A DNA stretch of 64,000 nt from Straminergon stramineum. Taxonomy: Eukaryota > Streptophyta > Bryopsida > Hypnales > Calliergonaceae. Location of the stretch: contig OY987264.1 of assembly GCA_963920665.1 (NCBI GenBank), positions 24,098,906 to 24,162,905 on the forward strand. Reading direction: 5' to 3'. Every line of letters starts with the position of its first letter. Within the stretch, counting starts at the first letter, position 1. The position numbers and the translations under genes are program-made. The notes under the pieces are model-generated. The model was not told the origin of the DNA. It made no database searches and saw nothing but the letters and a program-made list of their open reading frames with translations. Shown here piece by piece: positions 24,292 to 35,568 of the stretch.

Positions 24292-25240
24292 TGAGCCCCC
24301 AATTTGTCACCAAGGACTCATTGGTTTTTTTTTTGGATTTTGTTATTTTGAGTATAGTTTTATATAGAAAGGCCCCCCAAAAGTGAAGAACCAAAATAGG
24401 CATGTTACATACTAATATAGCATTTAGTCTAAAACTAGAATATTATAGTTAGAATACCCAAAACCACTTGTACATAGGTAAGAACTAGACTAATCGTGAT
24501 AAATTGAAGAATTATGTGTTATTGGCACAACTGGCTCAAACTTTGCATGGGAGAAACATCTCTAGGCTAAAATTGATCGAGGAAATCCAAAGAGGTATTT
24601 AGGTCAATTCCGACGATAGGTTCCAGTTTCCCTATTCCATAGATGAAATAGCGAACTCCCAATTGTTGGCTTGCATTAGTTAAATATGCCAAGATAGAAT
24701 CGTAGAGGGATCTACGGCTGAAGGAGGGTGAAATTAGATTAAAATCACGCTTGGGACTCATGAGCCCCCAATTCATCACCAGAAACTTTTTATTTTATTT
24801 TATTTTTATTGTATTTTGTCATTTTGAGAGTAGTTTTATATAAAAAGCCCCCCAAAGAGTATAGAACCAAAATAGATATGTCACATACAAATATAGTATT
24901 TGATCTATAATTAGAATATTATAACTAGAATGCCCTAAATCAGAACTTGTTCATAGGTTAGAACCCTACTAATCGTGGTAAATTGGTAGATTATGTGTTT
25001 TAGGTACATGAGGCTAAAACTCTGTATAGGAAAGACATCTCGAGGTTAATATTGGTCAAGGGGACCCGAGTTAGGCATTTAGTTTAGTTCCCGGAGATAG
25101 GTTCGAGTTTCCCCATTCCATTGATGAAATAGCGGAATCCCAGTTATCGGCTTGCATGTGTTAAAAATATCAAGACGGGACCATGGAGGATTCTATGGTC
25201 AAAGGATGTTGATTTCAAGTTAAAATCACACCAAGGACTC
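24292..25240 (+). repeat. Tandem duplication of the first ~470 bp of repeat A
   Basis: The repeat start occurs twice, at 24292 (TGAGCCCCCAATTTG) and 24761 (TGAGCCCCCAATTCA), a period of 469 bp. The two units share ggccccccaaa / agccccccaaa, the actaatcgtg motif and the ccattcca-gatgaaatagcg motif, with many substitutions. Copies B and C have the segment once. Confidence 0.7.
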
Positions 25241-26020
25241 AACAGCAAAGTCAGTTTACTAAGATTCCCTCTAGTGTGAAAGATTCCTTGACCACTAATA
25301 GTTAAACAAGGGGGTGGATTTTATCCCCCCTAGGCCGATGTGTAGAGTAAGAATATGAGCTACACATGTGTTGTAGGATTCCATGAGAGGTTCCACAAAA
25401 AGTTTCAAAATTTTCTGATAGTCAAAAGATGCCTTTGCAGACGATCAACTACCCAAACATACGATGGGAATTTTCTAGGAATTACCTAGGTGACAATAAA
25501 ATCTCACTAAAAATCAAAATAGCTTTCATTATGTTCATAAGATGCCCCAACAAGTTTCAGGACATCTCAGTAGTCAAAAGTACTCGAACCTGCGAAATTC
25601 CCCGATAATCGATATAATTTAAAGTTTACAGCACAATTGACCAACAAAGCAAGAGCTTACAGAAGCGGAACGAGGTCAAAGATAGGTCTTTCATTACTCC
25701 CCCATATCTACTTAGGAGCCTAGGCTAGTTACTTTTATTAAAAAAGTCAAACTCCGAAAGTTGAGTTTTTACCCGGTTTTGGCGTTAAGTTGGCACTAGT
25801 TTTCGTTGAAATTTTGGAGTTAGGAAAAGGGGTGGAGACTTCAAATAGCCTAAAAATGGATTGTTGAAGCCAATGGCACAATCCATTTGTGATTTGAAGT
25901 TAATCTCCAAAAGTTAGGTTTAGGGACTATTGTAGAAAGTGGAAACCCTTGAGGATGAGGATGAAAATTCAAAGTGATAGGGTTACCTTAGATGAATGAG
26001 AGGAGGTGGGTGTCTGGGAA

Positions 26021-26040
26021 AGAGTATAAAAAGGCACCCC
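26021..26040 (+). promoter_or_regulatory. TATA box of repeat copy A
   Basis: gagtataaaaaggcacccc, followed by a pyrimidine-rich ttctcctctcaact start-site-like tract. The same box sits at the matching place in copies B (about 52768) and C (about 58264, minus strand), which supports it as the U3 promoter of a retroelement. Confidence 0.6.
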
Positions 26041-26363
26041 TTCTCCTCTCAACTCACCTCCATTTGTTGTATTTGGATCTATTGTGTCCAACTTATGTTG
26101 GAATTGTGGCATTTTAAGCCAAAGACCTTGGAATGGTGTTTTCGAGGTACTTTTGGAATGTTTTTGTTCTTTCTTTAGCTTCGTCTAGATCTTATGGGTC
26201 CCTTGCATTTAGAGTCTGTCGCCCTAGTCACCTTAGATCACTTTGAGTTTGGAGGGTGTGCTGCTATTAGCTTTCAAAAAGTTGTGGTTGCATTATCCTA
26301 TGAGGGAGTCATTTGCCTTCTTTCATATCTTGCCTTCATATTAATCGTAGAGCATCCCCCTAT

Positions 26364-27136
26364 AGGATGATTGCAAGAAACACTTCATGTTTTTGGCTCA
26401 TAAACCCAATTTCTGGTTGTAAGCCTAGCTGTAGCATGGACTATTATCAATTTCGTGTGTCATCAAGTGCTTGTGAATCTCAACCGTCGATTTAGATAGC
26501 CTATAGATCTAAACAATTGATTCAATACTATACAATACTATATAGTACTATAGACTACTATGAAGTATTATAGACTACTATGGAGTACTATAAAAGCCAT
26601 TGGGAGCATAAAATAATAGAAAAGGGGTCTATGGACTTTACATTTTTAGTAATTAAAAAAAATTTAAAAAATTCCCCCTAAAAAAATATTTTTGTAGACA
26701 AGCCTACTCTCACATTGCACCAAAAATTTCTTCAAGGAAAATTTTCTCTTGTCTGAAAAATGTGCGCAAACAACTATCACTTTGGCCCTATGTAGACACC
26801 TCATGCAAAGGTTTTTTGCAAAAAACTCTCCGTCTCTCATTGGAATGCGAGTACACCTCTAGCTTCTCCAATTTGTGGCTTCCATTTCGCATTTTTGGGT
26901 ACAACTTTGGACCCCAAACCCCCAAATGGCCAAGGTAGACATCCAATTGGGGGCACCTTAAGAATAATAAAGTAATTTTTAAAAAAAAATTAAAGAATGT
27001 GTGAAACTTTTATATGTACCTTCATTCCAAATTTCAAGACAAACGGACTTACGATGCAAAAGTTATGACAAAAAAAAACACTTGTTTCAAGGCAAGGGGA
27101 CAAAAAATAGGACAAGTATTTCCTTGCAATCATCCT
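26364..27136 (+). mobile_element. ~770-bp non-autonomous TIR element, copy 1
   Basis: Ends are inverted repeats: left AGGATGATTGCAAGAAACAC, right, in reverse complement, AGGATGATTGCAAGGAAATA. Copy 2 (48061-48822) shares the ends and most of the interior, including a tactata-rich stretch and the caaggggacaaaaaataggac motif. Copy B of the host repeat has the uninterrupted site at about 53095-53105 (caatcccccatatgattgg), so this is an insertion. The target duplication is short (2-3 bp, A/T-only) and unresolved, so the superfamily is undecided. Confidence 0.75.
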
Positions 27137-29263
27137 ATTTGACTTGGTGATGTCACTTTGGAGGGACTTTAGATCAAGTTTTTCATTGCGCTAACCCTTG
27201 GATTTTAAGTGTTCGTTGTCCCTCACATTTAGCTTTATGGCTAAGAAGTTGGGGCTAAGCATGTGTAAAGTTGTAGATCCCTCCAAGATGGCGAAGCTTT
27301 GAATCCTTGAGGGGTGGAAGAGTCTTAGATGTGTGTTAAAATCACTCCATGGGCAAACTTCAAACCCCCATGGTTTCCATATCCAAAGTTTAGTTCCGAA
27401 AATGTGTTTGGGAATGACCAAAATTTAACACCCAAAAGAAAATAGGAAATAGAAGTTTAAGTTGAGTATAAAGAATGACTGGCAAGAGTGAGTGAGAATA
27501 TCCTCAGTTGATCATACATACCCGCACATGCCACAACTCTGAGGTATAGCCCCCGCTTTTACTAATACAAAATTATAAAAAAAATATAGGAAAAGAGGGG
27601 GGCCCAACGACTGGCAAAACACCATAGCACCCTTCAAACACTCAACAATCACCAAAAGCACCGCTAGCAAGCAACCACGGCCAATAGGGTTGGGTACCGG
27701 CAGTGGAAGTACATCAAGGGAGTCAAGGGTTTTGGTAGGGAGGTGGAGGTGCTCCAAGGGAGTTGGGGTTTTAGTAGGGGAGTTGGGTTTTTAGTAGGGG
27801 AGTTGGGGTTTTCTCTAGGGAAATCGGGGTTCCATCTAGGAGAAGTCTTGGGGAGGGGTAGAACCAAGGTGCAACCAATGAAACCTAATCACCCCCCAAG
27901 ACAAGGATTGGAATGGGGAATCCAACTCCCCGTCCCCTACCAACACCAACAAGCGAAAAAGAAGGGATAGGAGCATCATATGAGGACTAACATGATAGAG
28001 GATGGAGTCCAAGAGAGGATTAGTGAGAAGAATAAGAAAAGGAAGGAAAACAACAAGGTTAACTAGGAGTGGCTTCATAGGTTGAGATAAGGGAAAAAAT
28101 GCCTTTCTTGAATTTTCAACCACATGATTAGAAGTAGGTGATGATTGAGATGCTAGACATAAGAGGTAATTCAAGGCGTAAGAGACAATGATGCAACCTT
28201 AATTTTGCCTAGAACCGTGGAACAAGGGTAGTTGGGCCACTTCAAGGACGGAAGAGGCATAGGGTAGAAAGAAAAGAAGACAAAGGAGAAGAAAAAAAGA
28301 GGGGTTAACCCACCATTGTATTACCCACTACTTTATTAAAGACGGCAACCAATTGCATCATCTCACGAGAGTTCATGGTGGAAGAAGTACCCCCGGGAGG
28401 CATGATCAATGACATTAGCATAGAGATATGAAACCAAGCCCCCTTGAGCTTCCCAACCTCCCTAATTATAAACTACTTGCCCTAGCCGAGGCCTATCCTC
28501 AAGTCAGACCATTAATATTAGAAGTTATGTCGTCTTCGAGTGCAAAACCTTAGAGAGGAAGTTCATAACTCTCAAAAAACCTAAGACACACCCAAATCAT
28601 AGTAAAAATGAGAAAATTATCACTAGATGAAGGTTATGATCAAATTGGATGAAAAGTAGTTAGACTTAAAATCTTGGAACGAATGGAGAGGATTAAAAAA
28701 GGACATTAATTGGAATCCACAATTAGAGGAAAAAGTCGATTCCAAATTGTAGATTAGAAGAAACTAGTGCATGAAGTTTTCAGTACCAACTAGCGGTAAA
28801 AGCCTTATCCATCAAGAACTTTTAGTAGGGAAGTTGGACCAACAAGTGTCTTACCAATATCGAAAGCTAGAATCAGGGGCAAAAAGAAGAGAAGTAGAAA
28901 ATTCCTTAAAAATAGAAAATCACCGGAATTTGACCCAAAACTTCAACACCAGAAAGACTAATAAAAAACTTAAAAGTTCGAGTAGAGTAAAGAAGATAGG
29001 ATTGTAGACTTGTAGAGTAAGATAAAGGGAGATTGTAAGGCCCCCTCGCTTTGAAAAAGACCAGAAATCCAAGAAGATACGAAAGGATGAAGTTTAGCAT
29101 AGGCTTGGATGAAATGTTTGTAGAAGTGTCCAATTGAGGCCAAACTCTATATTTAGGTAGAGACAAGCCTCTTAAACAACTCCAAGAAATTTCAAGTCAT
29201 ATTGAATTAAGGAACTAGACCTAAGTCATGGATGAAGCTTGATGAACCAACTAGTGGTCAAAC

Positions 29264-29625
29264 CATGGTTGTTCGGCCGAACAACTCGACAACACGACAA
29301 ACACGACGTCCAACACGTCTAGTAGACCCCCTTGTCCGTCTAATAAAGTCAACTTTAAGGTTGACTTTCTAATAAAACACTTTCTATTTCCAATCTTGAC
29401 ATATTTGAGTTTCATTTTATTGAAGTGTCTCAATTTAATAATCACTTATTACATTCTTAATTATGGATCATAAATAACATGAGATTTCAAATTATCTCTG
29501 CTGTTAGGATAAGGCTTTATTCGTCAAAATTGTCATGTATACACGACACTCATCTTGTACGACACACGACATCAGACGAACAACTCGACACCCAACCCCA
29601 AAATGTGTTCGACAGAACAACCCTG
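29264..29625 (+). mobile_element. 362-bp hAT-type MITE with 8-bp target duplication
   Basis: Left end CATGGTTGTTCGGCCGAAC and right end, in reverse complement, CAGGGTTGTTCTGTCGAAC form ~20-bp TIRs. Perfect 8-bp direct repeats GGTCAAAC lie at 29256-29263 and 29626-29633, the length typical of hAT elements. The empty site is visible in repeat copy B (GGTCAAAC once, 56890-56897, followed by ttcatcc). The interior is rich in cgaca/acgac words and has no ORF of note. Confidence 0.85.
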
Positions 29626-30000
29626 GGTCAAACTTCATCCGCCTATAACTTTGGCTAGGAGAGTCGGATAGGATCAAGTTTTACGTTTTTAGAAGGCAAA
29701 AGGAATCCTCTAGAGGGTTTTGAGGTCAGTTCCTCCTTTACTTGAGTTACATCCAAAACCACAGTGGCCCAATCCACACGGTCAATTATCATTGTGGTTG
29801 CAATAGAAGTTAGACTTTGGTGATTTTTGCACATTTGGGTACATTTAGGAAATTAGAAAAGATCCATTGCTTGGAAGGCACAATGGACCTTGCTCAAACA
29901 GCCCCGAATAGGAGTCATTTAGTCAAACCTCCAAGAACAAGGTTGTACTCGTGATTTACCAAGGGTGGGTAAATTGGCACTCACAATTCTCAAAGAGCCT

Positions 30001-31143
30001 AATGGCAACTAGCTCTAAAAGAGAAATACATACTTGGAGGGTCTCCTAGAGATTCTTGTTTTAACCCCTAAAGGACCATTGTTCCTTTGAGGGACAAAAT
30101 GGATTTTGAGTAGGTTTCTATGACCTCTATTCTTAGTGAAACTTTCTGAAACTTCTTTATTAGATAGAAAAACTTATTAGTTTCATAGGAATATACTTTT
30201 TATTTCAATTGGTGCCCAAGAGCAAAAGTTATGGTACAAAATGTCCAAGTTTCAACTCAGTGAATAGAAAAATAATCCACAAAATATTAAATTAAAATTG
30301 ATTTTTGATTCTTATAGATTATATTTTTGTCAACATGTGAAGCATTCATTCATTCCACTTGGATTAGTGATGTGAAAGTTACGAACAATCTTGTTTTGGG
30401 GGGAATACAAGCATCTTCTTGAAAAAATAACTTATAGGATTCATTTTATAATGCAATTCTTACAATTCTAAAAGAAAATTGTTTGACAAGGTTAAGTTTG
30501 CTTGCTAGAACAATCTCATTGTTGGTATTATTGGGTTTCAATCCCATCTTGGAGTTATATAATTGATTTAGTTTTTCTTATAATCTTGGATCTACTTCTA
30601 CTTAATAATTTTTTAAAGAATGAAAGTCAAGATTTTATTTTTGAATTTTATTTCTTAGAAATTCAATTCTTCAACACAAATTTAATCCAAAGTCCATAGT
30701 GCAAAAATTCAACAAAAGGTGATCAAAATCATTTGAAATTGTAGGCCAATGTTCAAAAAATCATTTTAAAAAAACCTTTGAATGCTAATATCTTCAAATC
30801 TGTATGGTCAAACTTCATGAAATTTTTATCACTTGGTCTCATACACACAAAATATAAGATCATAAGGTTTAATTAAATTTTTTTTTCTTGGATGAGCGCA
30901 ATAGAAAAGGTAGTTTTGGGTGGTTTTGGAAAAAAATAAATGGCCTTGGTCTTGCAAGGGTTAACCCCTAAAGTTCCTTGACTATGTTTTCACCAAAAAA
31001 GTTCGAAAACTGCCATTTTTAGCAAAAAAACAAATTTAAGAAAAAAACACATTTTTGAACACATGTAACCGTAGGATCTTGTATTAAGTTGTTTCGAAAA
31101 GATGTGGAAAAAATTTCAGAAATTTCCACCGTGTGGATTGGAA
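30001..31143. other. Non-coding repeat DNA flanking the 15.5-kb element (left side)
   Basis: AT-rich with no gene. Part of it (about 30960-31150, from ttaacccctaaag through gtaggatcttg) is paralogous to about 60290-60490. The 15.5-kb element inserted into that family. Segment 30420-30460 resembles 61470-61490 in reverse complement. Confidence 0.45.
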
Positions 31144-31153
31144 GATATTAACA
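31144..31153 (+). repeat. Target-site duplication, left copy
   Basis: GATATTAACA directly precedes the left terminal repeat. The identical 10 bp directly follow the right terminal repeat at 46624-46633. A perfect 10-bp match at both borders is in the 8-11 bp range of Mutator-superfamily insertions. Confidence 0.9.
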
Positions 31154-31196
31154 CAGTGGTGCTATTCTATGAGCATGCGAGCATGAGCCTATGAGC
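31154..31196 (+). repeat. Left terminal inverted repeat
   Basis: Starts CAGTGGTGCTATTCTATGAG and continues with a run of TGAGC/CGAGC units. It pairs with 46581-46623 over 43 bp with about eight mismatches, mostly transitions. GAGC units continue beyond the paired part to about 31225 and could serve as transposase-binding subrepeats (inference). Confidence 0.9.
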
Positions 31197-31614
31197 GTTG
31201 AGCAGGGATTTTGTGAGCGTTGAGCATCAGAATTTGAAAAAGTAGTTAAAAACTCAATAAAAGTAGTAAAAAACATACAATTCGAAGATTTCGGGCAAAA
31301 TCTTCTATTTTGTGTAAATTATTGGAACTATTTATGTAGACCTATTACTGTGGACTTATGACTGTGGATATATACTATTTGTATTAGAATTGTTATTTGG
31401 AATTTTGCCTACATTACTAAAAGTATACATTGTGAAGACAAAAAACTCAATTGTTGTAAAAGATGAACATGATGGAAATAAGGTAGTATATAAAATATTC
31501 CAATGGGTTACAATATTTGACAAAAGAGAACTTCATACTTCTGTAACTACAAGTGTAATTGTAGTCTAAAGTCTCTTAGTCTCAGATATGAACTACTCAG
31601 AGATTCTTGGACTT

Positions 31615-34600
31615 CTAGGGATTCTGGGGCCCCTCCTGTGAAACGTTGATGATACCGGCCTTAAGGAGGAGGCACTTCACTTCATTGAAGCTGAAGCTTG
31701 GAGAATGTATGAACTTGTCTTCCATCGGGTTCATCTTGCAGAAGTAACGAAATAAGTAATAAAGATGTTTGCAATTAACATACTGCTGGTGTCCACCAAT
31801 TGCTGAGACAGCCATGTCCACAAAATCAAGACAAGTGCACTCTGAGTACATGCCAAGGGTGATTTGATAAACTTTATGCATGGGCTCCATTCCAGATTGA
31901 AGGGAGATTATAGCTCCAAGTCCAGGAAAGGGGAGCATGGTAACTCCTAGAATCATTCCTTTCACATTCCCTGCACTCTCCCACTTATTGCGATGCTCTG
32001 CAGTAGGAGCATTTGCAATACGTCTAATGGGCTTGCTCCTTCGAGTTGTCGGATAGGTGTCCGCATGCAACGGGCTAGGGTGATCATAAAGGATTGCCTC
32101 GAATATGTTTGACATCGTGAATAATCGTCGAGGTGACATAGGTGGTCGCTCTTGGAGTTGAAAGCCAGCCTCTTGCAAAAGAACTGTTTCTTGGCGACTT
32201 AGACTAGTGCCTGTCAGTACTGGCCAAAAGTCTGGTACTTGAGGCCAATCAATCACCCAAGCACGTTTAGATCCTTGAACACAACGGTGAATATCATCTG
32301 GGCAGAACCAAAAATCTGTCACAATTTCCTTATTCCCGCCATATTGTTTCTTTCTACCGCGATATGTTGGAGTAGGAGTACCTTTACATCCCTTTGCAAT
32401 TTTGGCAACGTAGCGGATGTTTGATCCTCGTTGTTGAGCGTGACATTTGCAACTAGACTTGTAAGATAGTCTCGCAATATGCCATTGCGAAGTGTCACAG
32501 TCACTCTCCAATGTAGTTGTGACATGTGGTACGTTCTCAGAGTTACGGAGCTTATCAAATGTATCTGAGGCCTCTACATGTGTGTGTGTAGATCTGGTCA
32601 TGACACGTGGTTGAGAGAAGTTGACTTTGTCTGGCCGATGGGAGTCACCATCCGATCCAATGGGAAGGTCAAGCTTGCGCTTACTACTCCCAAAAATCTC
32701 TTCGCCTTCCAAGTGGGGAATACAAGTTCCAACATCCGTTGCTCCGGGAAGGACATTCAATGCTTCTGCGATTTTCTTTGGGTCACCACTACGCCTAGTG
32801 CCTCTTAACTTCAGCTCTTCTTTAGATGGTCCTGACCTTGATGTTTTGCCGTTGAGGAATGATGGATAATTCATCATTTGCATAAAGGCTCGAATGCAGT
32901 CATCACAAGTGGCGGCAAACAAATCATTACCTCGATTACCCGACTACTGCAACCATTTGTTATGGATTGTTTCGGATAAGTTACATGATGGCATGTCTGC
33001 CATTTCCTCAACACTCAAATCCTGCATGAGAAAACTATAGTGAGTCTTACAATGTAATTTGTGAAAATTCTTTGACTGTTAGAAATTTGGGGCTTTGAAG
33101 AGCTCTGCAAGTGAAGATCTCATTAGTAGGCAGTTAAGGCACCTCTCGGCCCCGAGAGGTAACTAACCCCTTCACAAGTTTGATCCAAAAATTGCCCTAG
33201 GCTTTGAAGAGTGCTACATTTTGGGATCTCTTGAACATGTGGTCGAACCACCTCTTAGCTAGAGCCTAGAGAGGAAAATGAACCCTTCACAAATTTGATC
33301 CCTATATCTCTCTATAGTAATAATTTATGAATAGAAAAATACATTCGTAATAAAAAGTGAATAATAAGGATAAAAGCATTAAAACTTAAAGAACATGGTT
33401 GAACATACCATTTGCATAAAACCTCCCCATTGGCGATATCGGAAATGCCAAAAAGCAAGCCACAACTCCAATTCCCCCATAGCATCTTCTGAGGCCGCAC
33501 CAAATGATAACCACCAAGATCGAATGGCCAAGTATCGTGTCTCTGCTTCCTCCATAGTGTTTGAGTCCTTGTATTGCTTGCACAGACGAGTATGTTGGTG
33601 TTGCATATCCGGTTTAATGAGCTTCTGTGTATGTTGATGCAGTGAGGTACTCCAATGCAAAAGACACGTTCGCTCACGATTCAGCATCTCATCTTTGGTA
33701 TTTCCCGTACCGTATACAATGCGAACGGCATTCCAATTCGCTTGTGCACTATCTGCCATAAAGCCCTTAAAGTTTGGATTCTCCACACCATTGCGTCTCA
33801 TAACATCATTTAGTGATTTCCACATGATGCATTGGACTTCTATATCTTCAGATTGCATGTCACAAACTGCAATTGTCATGACCTTCCTGCATCCAGTGTC
33901 ATACACATGGCAAGCCATGGTGGTCCAATCTTTTACCCGTTTTACATGGTCAAACCTGAGCCACGCATTCTCCAGATCTCCTCCGGGCTGCATGCGCTTC
34001 ACCAAGTCCACTCCACTACCAGGACCTTCTACCAACATCTTGAACAAGTATACCTTTTCTTTACCTTGTCCACGAAAAACGCTATCATGAATGTATTCAA
34101 ACTTTAAGTTTCGCTTCATATTCATAATGCTACCTATGAGACCACCTTTTCCAGTGCTACGAAATGAAGAAATAGTATTACGTATGTTTGGGGAACTTAA
34201 TCTCTGAAACCTATCCATCACATCATCTAGCGACTTTCCTTGCAACATCTCCTTAGGGCCATCACCATTGTATATAAGGTGGTTGTCTAGAAATTGCTTA
34301 CTAGCTGCAAGGGCAATGGCAGAGTTAGTAGCAGTAGGGGTTTTAGAAACCTCGTTTGCAATGAGCTCAGTAATAGTGTCCAGTGACTCTCTACAAGTTC
34401 TAGAAGCAACAGGGTGCATGTGGTTTCCTAAATGAATGCATGCTCTGGTCATGACCATAGTATCACTAAAAACATAGTATACTCTAGCATCACAGACACT
34501 AATGCAATGGGGTGGAGTTTTGCATATCTTGCAAAGAAGAGTGGAATCTTTTGGAGGGGTTGTGCCAATATAGAATGGGATAGTAGTATTACCACACCAC

Positions 34601-35568
34601 TCGGTCTCATTGTGCTTTAACGATCGTTTGAGGTAGTTACAGTTAGAGTTGTTGCATACTAAATGACCAGCACAAGACGATTTCCTGAACTTAAGACCAT
34701 CTTGGTTGTTGATATTAGATGTCATGGTTCTACACTAGGCATGACCGTCATAACGTTTGTCCATGCCATGAAGGTTTCTAGCAGAAGATGTTGAAGATGA
34801 AGCACTTAGAAAAGGCAACTCAAATACCACGTTTCCATTGAAGTTTGCCGGAAGGTATTGTACTTCCTTATGTGCGATTGAATCATAATCTATCGCAGCA
34901 ACTTCATTCCTGGACCCAGGAATAGATGCTAGCTTACGTAGACAACCAACTACGCTAGTTGTGGATGTAATAGTAGGATAGGATGGTGGGCGAGAGTAAG
35001 TGGACCTCGCATGACTACTAGAGGGAGTGTTGTACTGAGTAGAAGATGGCTTCAAGACATCTTCTATGACTCTATGATGAACTACTGCTTGCAAACTTGG
35101 TTTGCTTGGGGACTCTCCTTCCGACTCACTAGATATATCTATGATAGGGTCTAGAACTTCCTGCTTCACATGGACACATGGAACATGAGAATTTGTATTA
35201 GTGATAGGTTCACGTCCTATAGAATTATGAATATCCTGGTAAGCAAGAGGCATGTCAACCGTGGAATAGTCTGACTGCCAAAGTAAGATGTCATTGGAGC
35301 CTCCCATCGCATGAGAGGACAAACCATAAGCTCTATAACGCCCTAGATGAAGGTGCCAAACATGACCGTCCTGAACTTCTAACTTCAACATATGGATAGA
35401 CTCCTTCAACCGCCCAGAATCAGACATGACCTCTTCTTCAACGTATATACTGGATTGAAGAAATCCAAATCTAACATGGAGAAGGCGTGAAGATAGTATA
35501 GCAAACCCTCCTTCTCCAAGAGGGATGACAAGAGGAATTTCATGGCCATCTACTCGAATGGAAGCCAT
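31615..35568 (-). pseudogene. Mutator-like (MULE) transposase with SWIM zinc finger, two in-frame TAG stops
   Basis: Two exons: 35568-33409 (donor GTATGT after GFMQM) and 33021-31615 (acceptor ATGCAG), phase 0, giving 1188 codon positions before the final stop. The N-terminal 277 residues are Ser/Pro-rich with a VKQE sumoylation-like site. Then comes a Cys-rich GCM/WRKY-like binding region (SSCAGHLVCNNSNCNYL; LLCKICKTPPHC; IHLGNHMHPV). The transposase core follows: CHVYDTGCRKVMTIAVCDMQ and GFMADSAQANWNAV, the latter like the second catalytic Asp segment of MULE transposases. Near the C terminus CTC...NCKH fits a SWIM finger (CxC-Xn-CxH). TAG at 34737-34735 splits the first exon between GHA and CRTMTSN. 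TAG at 32946-32944 splits NKWLQ and SGNRGNDLF, where Gln is plausible. Downstream frame and spacing stay intact. It could be active only if the stops are read through, which I doubt. Confidence 0.8.
33141..33160. repeat. Palindrome copy inside the transposase-gene intron
   Basis: ACCTCTCGGCCCCGAGAGGT: 9-bp arms around a CC centre, a variant of the CTCTCGGCGCCGAGAG motif found around the methyltransferase gene. It lies in the 387-bp intron (33408-33022) of the minus-strand gene, so the motif is spread over the whole element and not confined to one gene. Confidence 0.85.

Larger units (their letters stand above)
24292..30000 (+). mobile_element. LTR-like long repeat, copy A (no coding region), with nested insertions
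   Basis: Begins TGAGCCCCCAATTTGTCACC and runs colinear, though diverged, with copy B (51490-57235). Copy C lies inverted at 59690-57236. Shared landmarks are the start, a segment ending in cttaggagcctaggctag, a TATA box about 1.26 kb from the internal copy of the start, downstream runs such as gcgaagctttgaa, a tagttgggccac block, and gtcaaacttcatcc near the end. No gag, protease, reverse transcriptase or integrase frame was found, so this resembles a large retrotransposon derivative (LARD-like). Copy A holds a 773-bp TIR element (26364-27136) and a hAT-type MITE (29264-29625), both absent from copy B. Confidence 0.6.

Noticed and set aside
27512..27867. Overlapping Pro/Leu-rich ORFs
   Set aside because: They run through the short gttggggttttagtaggggag tandem stretch of repeat copy A and are not conserved in copy B.
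34735..34737. Recoding or read-through of TAG/TGA as sense codons
   Set aside because: The intact 1066-codon gene ends in TAG and the methyltransferase gene ends in TGA, so both act as stops here; decay is simpler.
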